A stretch of DNA of 9,559 bases from Alphaproteobacteria bacterium (GTDB lineage Bacteria; Pseudomonadota; Alphaproteobacteria; Micavibrionales; Micavibrionaceae), in assembly GCA_002701555.1 (NCBI GenBank), contig NZVS01000028.1, forward strand, positions 1 to 9,559. Direction: 5' to 3'. Both the position numbers and the translations under genes were made by a program. This document shows, in pieces, positions 6,240 to 9,559 of this stretch; positions within the stretch are counted from its first letter, which is position 1, and every line of letters begins with the position of its first letter. The notes beneath the pieces were generated by a model. That model was not told where the DNA came from, did no database searches, and saw only the letters and a program-made list of their open reading frames with translations.

Positions 6240-8150
6240 ATGACACAGGCTACGAGTAGATATGATGTGATTGTAGTAGGCGGTGGCCACGCAGGTTGCG
6301 AAGCGGCGGCGGCCTCTGCGCGTATGGGCTCAAAGACTGCGTTGGTCACTTTCGAAAAAGATAAAATAGGGGTAATGTCCTGCAATCCGGCAATAGGCGG
6401 GCTTGGGAAAGGGCATCTTGTAAGGGAGATAGATGCACTTGATGGTATAATGGGCCGCGCTATTGACAGGGCGGGGATACAATACCGCATCCTAAACGCT
6501 TCAAAAGGGGCAGCTGTTCAAGGCCCTAGGGCGCAAGCAGACAGAAAGTTATATAGAGAGGCAATTCAAGATATTCTTTCGCATCAGGATAATCTCGATA
6601 TCATTGAAGATGGAGCAGAGGATATCCTTCTAGATGAAAAAGGCTCCGTTAGATTTTTAATCACAACAAGCGGCAAGGAAATAGATGCCTCTACTATAAT
6701 TATTACGACTGGTACATTTTTGAGGGGTGTTATACACCGCGGAACTGATCAAATACCAGCAGGGCGTGTAGGCGAGAAACCCTCTATAGGGCTTGCGGAA
6801 ACATTAGAGAAATTTAACTTTCCGCTTGGGCGATTAAAGACTGGAACACCGGCAAGATTACATGCTGACACGATAGATTGGAGCAAATGTAAAGAGCAAC
6901 CAGGCGATGCCGTTCCGGTTCCATTTTCTTTTCTGACAAAAAAAATAGAAGTCCCTCAAATTTCTTGTTACATAACCAATACCACGCCAGAAACACATGA
7001 GATTATCAGGGCAAACCTTGATAAGGCACCTCTATATTCGGGCCAAATCAAAGGAACCGGACCCAGATATTGTCCATCAATAGAAGACAAGGTTACAAGA
7101 TTTGCTGAGAAAGAGTCCCACCAGATATTTTTAGAGCCAGAAGGCCTTGACTGTAATCTTGTGTATCCAAATGGCATTTCCAATGCGCTGCCAATCGATG
7201 TACAGGAAAAAGTTCTACGGTCTATACCGGGGCTGGAGAATGTAAAGGTAGAAGAGTGGGCGTACGCAATTGAATATGATTATGTAGACCCACGCGCTCT
7301 ATGCCGTACCTTGGAAACAAAAAAAATCTCAGGACTTTTTCTGGCTGGGCAAATTAATGGCACGACAGGATATGAAGAGGCGGCAGCGCAGGGTTTGATC
7401 GCAGGTCTTAATGCCGCCCTACTATCAAAAGCGCTTAAATTAAATGTTTCACGTGAAACTTCGCCCGTTTTTACCCTTGATCGCTCAGAAGCTTATATCG
7501 GCGTATTGGTCGACGATCTTATTTCTCGAGGCGCGCCAGAGCCTTACCGTATGTTTACGAGTCGCGCTGAGTACCGTTTAACTTTGCGTGCCGATAATGC
7601 CGACCAGCGTCTAACAGATCGTGGTATTGAATTAGGATGTGTTGGATTGGAAAGGCAAAAGGAGTGGGCCAAGAAAAAAATAGACCTGGATAACGCAAAA
7701 TCGACCGCAATGTCGCTTAAGGCGACACCTAATGTTTTAAAAGAGCATGGTTTGTCCGTTAATATGGATGGTCAGCACCGCTCTGTTTTTGACCTCCTGC
7801 GTTACCCAAATATTGGGTGGGACAATTTGCTGGCTATTTGGCCAGATCTGGCTGATATATCTGCCGAAATTCGTAAACAAATTGAGATAGATGCGCTGTA
7901 TTCTGGATATATGGATCGCCAAGAGGCTGATATTAAGGCTTTTAAAAAAGACGAGGCTTTAAAAATACCCAAGGATTTTGACTACGAAGGCGTCGGAAGT
8001 TTGTCAAATGAGGTTATACAAAAACTTAAGGATGTCCGGCCAGACACGCTTGGCGCAGCATCCCGCATTCCCGGAGTAACGCCTGCCGCCGTTATTTCTC
8101 TCCTTAGAAGTGTTAAAACCATTCCTAACCGTAAGAATGATGCAGCCTAA
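6240..8150 (+). CDS. mnmG: tRNA uridine-5-carboxymethylaminomethyl modification enzyme MnmG
   Basis: MnmG (GidA) is the FAD- and NADH-using partner of MnmE in modifying tRNA U34. It has 636 residues, slightly over the usual ~625. The FAD-binding Rossmann motif GGGHAGCE is at 14-21. Conserved stretches follow: CNPAIGGLGKGHLVREID with Cys48, ASKGAAVQGPRAQADR (about 87-102), GTGPRYCPSIEDK with Cys278, GYEEAAAQGLIAG, and TSRAEYRLTLRADNAD. Cys48 and Cys278 correspond to the two functionally important cysteines of the E. coli enzyme. ATG 6240 is the only start that keeps the whole Rossmann fold, yet no Shine-Dalgarno sequence precedes it. A TATAGT hexamer at 6226-6231 raises the chance of a very short leader or leaderless mRNA. 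It follows mnmE after 55 nt, overlaps rsmG at its end, and carries a parS site at codons 402-407. Confidence 0.98.
   Translation: MTQATSRYDVIVVGGGHAGCEAAAASARMGSKTALVTFEKDKIGVMSCNPAIGGLGKGHLVREIDALDGIMGRAIDRAGIQYRILNASKGAAVQGPRAQADRKLYREAIQDILSHQDNLDIIEDGAEDILLDEKGSVRFLITTSGKEIDASTIIITTGTFLRGVIHRGTDQIPAGRVGEKPSIGLAETLEKFNFPLGRLKTGTPARLHADTIDWSKCKEQPGDAVPVPFSFLTKKIEVPQISCYITNTTPETHEIIRANLDKAPLYSGQIKGTGPRYCPSIEDKVTRFAEKESHQIFLEPEGLDCNLVYPNGISNALPIDVQEKVLRSIPGLENVKVEEWAYAIEYDYVDPRALCRTLETKKISGLFLAGQINGTTGYEEAAAQGLIAGLNAALLSKALKLNVSRETSPVFTLDRSEAYIGVLVDDLISRGAPEPYRMFTSRAEYRLTLRADNADQRLTDRGIELGCVGLERQKEWAKKKIDLDNAKSTAMSLKATPNVLKEHGLSVNMDGQHRSVFDLLRYPNIGWDNLLAIWPDLADISAEIRKQIEIDALYSGYMDRQEADIKAFKKDEALKIPKDFDYEGVGSLSNEVIQKLKDVRPDTLGAASRIPGVTPAAVISLLRSVKTIPNRKNDAA
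7445..7460. other. parS centromere site 2 (inside mnmG)
   Basis: TGTTTCACGTGAAACT matches the parS consensus at 15 of 16 bases. The 14-bp palindromic core GTTTCACGTGAAAC is perfect and only the outer A is replaced by T. It lies about 1.4 kb before parA and encodes V403-T407 (VSRET) of MnmG, in the same frame register as the other two sites. It is expected to bind ParB. Confidence 0.88.
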
Positions 8151-8739
8151 GGCTTTAGAATCTAAGCTGAGTATATACGAGGGGCTGCTGAGAAAATGGC
8201 AGCCCAAAATTAATCTTGTGTCTTCACAATCTCTTAGTGAGTTAAGGCTCAGGCATTTTGAGGACAGTTTGCAATTAGCTGCCTTGATTGAGCCAAATTT
8301 GAGCGTTTATGATCTGGGGTCAGGCGGAGGATTTCCCGGGTTAGTTCTGGCAATGGCGAGGCCGGATCTCGCCATATCTCTGATAGAGAGCGATCAGAGA
8401 AAATGCGCTTTTCTTAAAACTGTTTCACGTGAAACATCAACGCCAGTTAACGTTTTTAGCGAGCGAATTGAGGATGTGGCAAGAGAGGCACCTGATGTTA
8501 TAACGGCGCGTGCCCTCGCCCCTGTCAAAAGTCTTCTTTTCCTTACCGCAAAGTGGACGGAGAAATCTGATACAACTTGTTACTTTCTTAAGGGTCAAAA
8601 TTTCGAGGAGGAAATAGGGCACGCATTAGAAGCCTTTGAATTTCAGCATAAAATATTCAAAAGTGTGACTAATCCAAATGCCGCTATTTTGCAAATTAAC
8701 AAAATTTGCGCGAAAATGCAGAATGTGAACAATAAGTAA
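8137..8739 (+). CDS. rsmG: 16S rRNA (guanine527-N7)-methyltransferase RsmG
   Basis: RsmG (GidB) uses S-adenosylmethionine to methylate N7 of G527 in the 530 loop of 16S rRNA; its loss gives low-level streptomycin resistance in several bacteria. With the ATG at 8137 it has 200 residues, close to the usual ~205. The SAM-binding loop DLGSGGGFPG is at 59-68, the acidic residue ending the next strand is in IESDQRKCAFL (82-93), and NLVS sits near residues 26-29. An in-frame GTG at 8110 would add nine residues with no family support, and ATG 8140 is equally possible. All these starts lie inside the end of mnmG, so the genes overlap and are probably translated together. A parS site covers codons 95-100 (VSRET). 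The 78-nt gap after it holds only the parA leader. Confidence 0.96.
   Translation: MMQPKALESKLSIYEGLLRKWQPKINLVSSQSLSELRLRHFEDSLQLAALIEPNLSVYDLGSGGGFPGLVLAMARPDLAISLIESDQRKCAFLKTVSRETSTPVNVFSERIEDVAREAPDVITARALAPVKSLLFLTAKWTEKSDTTCYFLKGQNFEEEIGHALEAFEFQHKIFKSVTNPNAAILQINKICAKMQNVNNK
8421..8436. other. parS centromere site 3 (inside rsmG)
   Basis: TGTTTCACGTGAAACA is a perfect 16-bp palindrome, identical to site 1. It is 381 bp before the parA start, the closest of the three, and encodes V96-T100 (VSRET) of RsmG. ParB spreading from here could reach the parA promoter, so it might also affect parAB expression; that last point is inference. Confidence 0.92.
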
Positions 8740-8756
8740 GTTCTCTGGTTTTTGCT

Positions 8757-8784
8757 TTGCGTTTTTAGCAGGAAACCGTATAAA
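8757..8784 (+). promoter_or_regulatory. Possible parA promoter
   Basis: In the 78-nt gap between rsmG and parA, TTGCGT (8757-8762) lies 16 nt before TATAAA (8779-8784, 5 of 6 to the -10 consensus). The -35 match is poor (3 of 6), so this rests mainly on the -10 box. Read-through from the rsmG transcript is an equal alternative, because no terminator is visible in the gap. Confidence 0.25.
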
Positions 8785-8817
8785 TAGCATATCAAATACA
8801 TTTCTAAGGAGAGCTTC

Positions 8818-9559
8818 ATGGCGCAAAAGGCCTCGACACGCAATCGCTTACCACGTTTTTTGGCTATAGCTAATCAAAAAGGCGGCGTTGGAAAAACTAC
8901 AACAGCTGTAAATCTCGCAACTGCCCTTTGCGCAACTGGAAAAAGAGTCTTGCTTGTTGATCTTGACCCACAAGGCAACGCGTCGACGGGGCTCGGTGTG
9001 AGGCGCTCAGCCATAAGAAGCAGCGCATATGATCTTCTTTTTGAAGATATGCCTCCTGAGGATATAGCTAAACAAACGAAGGTTCCCGGGTTAAAGGTTA
9101 TCCCTTCTTCCATGCACTTGTCGGGTGCCGAAATCGAGCTTGTAAATTCTCCGCGTCGCGAATACAAGCTTCGCGACCGCTTGCGCCGTGCAATGCCCTA
9201 TGATTACGTTATATTGGATTGCCCCCCTTCGCTCAGCCTCCTAACTTTAAATGCTTTTGTCACGGTCGACTCTGTAGTGGTACCCTTGCAATGTGAATTT
9301 TTTGCTTTGGAAGGTTTAACGCAGCTTACTAAAACTATTGAGCGTGTTAAGCAGCATTTTAATCCAGAGCTGTCCCTTCAGGGTGTTGTGCTTACAATGT
9401 ACGACAAGCGTAACAATCTCTCCCACATGGTAGAAGATGATGTGCGCGAGCATTTCGGAGATAAGGTCTACAAAACGGTAATACCAAGAAACGTCAGGTT
9501 GTCTGAGGCGCCTTCTTATGGCTTGCCTGCGATAGTTTATGATATGCATTGTCCTGGCG
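8818..9559 (+). CDS. parA: Chromosome partitioning ATPase ParA (3' end outside window)
   Basis: ParA is a Walker-type ATPase that binds the nucleoid and, with ParB on parS, moves replicated origins apart. 247 residues are visible of roughly 260-270, open to the right edge. The deviant Walker A motif KGGVGKTT is at 21-28, with signature Lys21 and Lys26. Walker A' is VDLDPQGNAS (47-56, Asp48) and Walker B is VILDCPPS (Asp134). VPLQCEFFALEGL and PRNVRLSEAPSYG are typical of chromosomal ParA (Soj). The N-terminus is short, with no DNA-binding helix-turn-helix domain, as in chromosomal ParA and unlike P1-type plasmid ParA. AAGGAG (8806-8811) lies 6 nt before ATG 8818, the best ribosome-binding site on this strand. 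The three parS sites upstream confirm the role. parB is expected to follow outside the window. Confidence 0.97.
   Translation, partial: MAQKASTRNRLPRFLAIANQKGGVGKTTTAVNLATALCATGKRVLLVDLDPQGNASTGLGVRRSAIRSSAYDLLFEDMPPEDIAKQTKVPGLKVIPSSMHLSGAEIELVNSPRREYKLRDRLRRAMPYDYVILDCPPSLSLLTLNAFVTVDSVVVPLQCEFFALEGLTQLTKTIERVKQHFNPELSLQGVVLTMYDKRNNLSHMVEDDVREHFGDKVYKTVIPRNVRLSEAPSYGLPAIVYDMHCPG

Noticed and set aside
8110..8136. GTG 8110 as the rsmG start
   Set aside because: It would add nine residues not needed for the RsmG fold and deepen the overlap with mnmG; the two ATG codons at 8137 and 8140 fit the family length better.
8740..8817. Replication origin next to parA
   Set aside because: No TTATCCACA-type DnaA boxes or AT-rich unwinding array were seen here or in other gaps; parS clusters can lie several kilobases from oriC.
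8874..9167. 97-residue minus-strand open frame opposite parA
   Set aside because: It is the complement of the ParA Walker A region, which is certain coding sequence on the + strand.

Overview
This window looks like a chromosomal segment from an alphaproteobacterium with a moderate to low G+C content (judged by eye, not computed). The pointers are the order rho ... mnmE-mnmG-rsmG-parA, which is a common alphaproteobacterial arrangement, the small DUF6489-like gene coupled to mnmE, and three near-identical parS centromere sites next to parA. The genus cannot be fixed from the sequence alone.

Left part (1-2180, + strand): the last ~200 codons of transcription terminator Rho, cut by the window edge, are followed 8 nt later by a lipoprotein of the YafK/DpaA branch of the YkuD (L,D-transpeptidase fold) family. 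After a 150-160 nt AT-rich gap with a possible promoter comes an unrecognised small membrane-anchored protein. A strong intrinsic terminator closes this side and separates it from the convergent minus-strand genes.

Middle part (2182-4509, - strand): a two-gene unit reads a dienelactone-hydrolase-family enzyme and then, 6 nt later, a 541-residue protein of unknown role. That protein carries eight CxxC motifs on an 11-residue period (a doubled DnaJ-type zinc domain without a J domain) and about three C-terminal membrane helices. It is the least explained gene here.

Right part (4581-9559, + strand): a DUF6489-like small protein overlaps the GTG start of mnmE. mnmE and mnmG form the enzyme complex that modifies tRNA wobble uridine. 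rsmG, which overlaps the end of mnmG, makes 7-methylguanosine in 16S rRNA. parA, truncated at the right edge, starts the chromosome partition operon; parB is expected just outside.

The most notable non-gene structure is the set of three parS palindromes (ParB loading sites) embedded inside the coding sequences of mnmE, mnmG and rsmG. All lie in the same reading-frame register, so the three unrelated proteins share the pentapeptide VSRET. No RNA genes, mobile elements, CRISPR arrays or replication origin were seen.
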